Part shown: piece by piece, positions 6,862-6,943 of the stretch | How the letters are laid out: every line of letters begins with the position of its first letter | Position numbering within the stretch: the first letter of the stretch is position 1 | DNA from: Bacteriovoracaceae bacterium | Lineage (GTDB): Bacteria > Bdellovibrionota > UBA1018 | Length of the DNA: 6,943 nt | Assembly (NCBI GenBank): GCA_023250755.1 | Contig: JAHFAC010000011.1 | Coordinates: forward strand, 1 to 6,943 | Direction of reading: 5' to 3' | Notes under the pieces: model-generated | What the model was told of the DNA's origin: nothing | Databases searched by the model: none | The model's input: only the letters and a program-made list of their open reading frames with translations | Program-made: the position numbers and the translations under genes

Positions 6862-6943
6862 TATTTCGAGGTGATGACAAAGTTTGCCCTGCGATTTTTA
6901 GCATAAGCCTCTTCGCTCGTCGCTTGATCCAAAAGTCGTTCTT
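6861..6943 (-). CDS. pal: Pal, peptidoglycan-associated lipoprotein, C-terminal end only (partial)
   Basis: Only the last 26 codons and the TAA stop are inside the window; the 5' part lies beyond position 6943. The readable tail contains LLDQATSEEAYAKNRRANF and ends in VITSK. This matches the last helix and strand of the OmpA-like peptidoglycan-binding domain, where Pal proteins have a conserved 'D-x-x-x-x-E-x-A-x-x-x-NRRA' pattern followed by a short hydrophobic strand. Pal is an outer-membrane lipoprotein that binds diaminopimelate in peptidoglycan and TolB. It holds the outer membrane to the wall and helps it constrict at division. The NRRA pattern alone would fit other OmpA-C proteins. 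The cpoB gene two positions downstream makes Pal the best reading. The TAA stop shares its last base with the ATG of the next gene (TAATG), so the two are probably translationally coupled. Confidence 0.82.
   Translation of the reverse strand, partial: ERLLDQATSEEAYAKNRRANFVITSK

Overview
The window carries eight protein-coding genes, one of them cut by the window edge. All lie on the minus strand, so transcription runs from position 6943 towards position 1. They are packed with overlaps of a few bases or gaps of 0 to 47 bases. I see no RNA gene, mobile element, CRISPR array, convincing promoter or terminator, and no gene-free stretch longer than 47 bases between genes. Every protein is an envelope protein except two conserved housekeeping enzymes. 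The organism is a diderm (Gram-negative) bacterium: it has Pal, CpoB, a FadL-like outer-membrane barrel, lipoprotein signals and periplasmic c-type heme motifs. The moderate GC content and the gene set suggest a Bdellovibrionota, Desulfobacterota or similar 'deltaproteobacterial' lineage. That placement is an inference of modest confidence and no marker in the window settles it.

Layout in the direction of transcription: (1) 6943-6861, the last 26 residues of Pal, the peptidoglycan-associated lipoprotein of the Tol-Pal system. (2) 6861-6385, a small exported DUF4398-like helical protein. (3) 6337-5603, CpoB/YbgF, here with a clear lipoprotein signal. (4) 5606-4050, an unusual exported protein that joins a UshA/SoxB-like metallophosphoesterase domain to a four-heme cytochrome c domain. 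(5) 4053-2983, TsaD, the tRNA t6A37 synthesis enzyme, probably starting at a TTG. (6) 2973-2140, RsmA/KsgA, the 16S rRNA dimethyladenosine methyltransferase. (7) 2126-708, a FadL/OmpP1-like outer-membrane barrel. (8) 688-32, a DUF502 inner-membrane protein.

The first three genes are the distal end of a tol-pal operon; tolQ, tolR, tolA and tolB would be expected beyond position 6943. Stop/start overlaps (TAATG, ATGA, TTGA) link pal to the DUF4398 gene, cpoB to the cytochrome fusion, and the fusion to tsaD. The operon therefore seems to run without a break from envelope constriction into a redox protein, then tRNA and rRNA modification, then outer-membrane transport. The most unusual item is gene 4. 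It keeps five of the seven UshA-type metal-ligand positions, has lost the catalytic Asn-His pair, carries an extra Cys-Gly-Cys near the first motif, and is fused to four CxxCH hemes.
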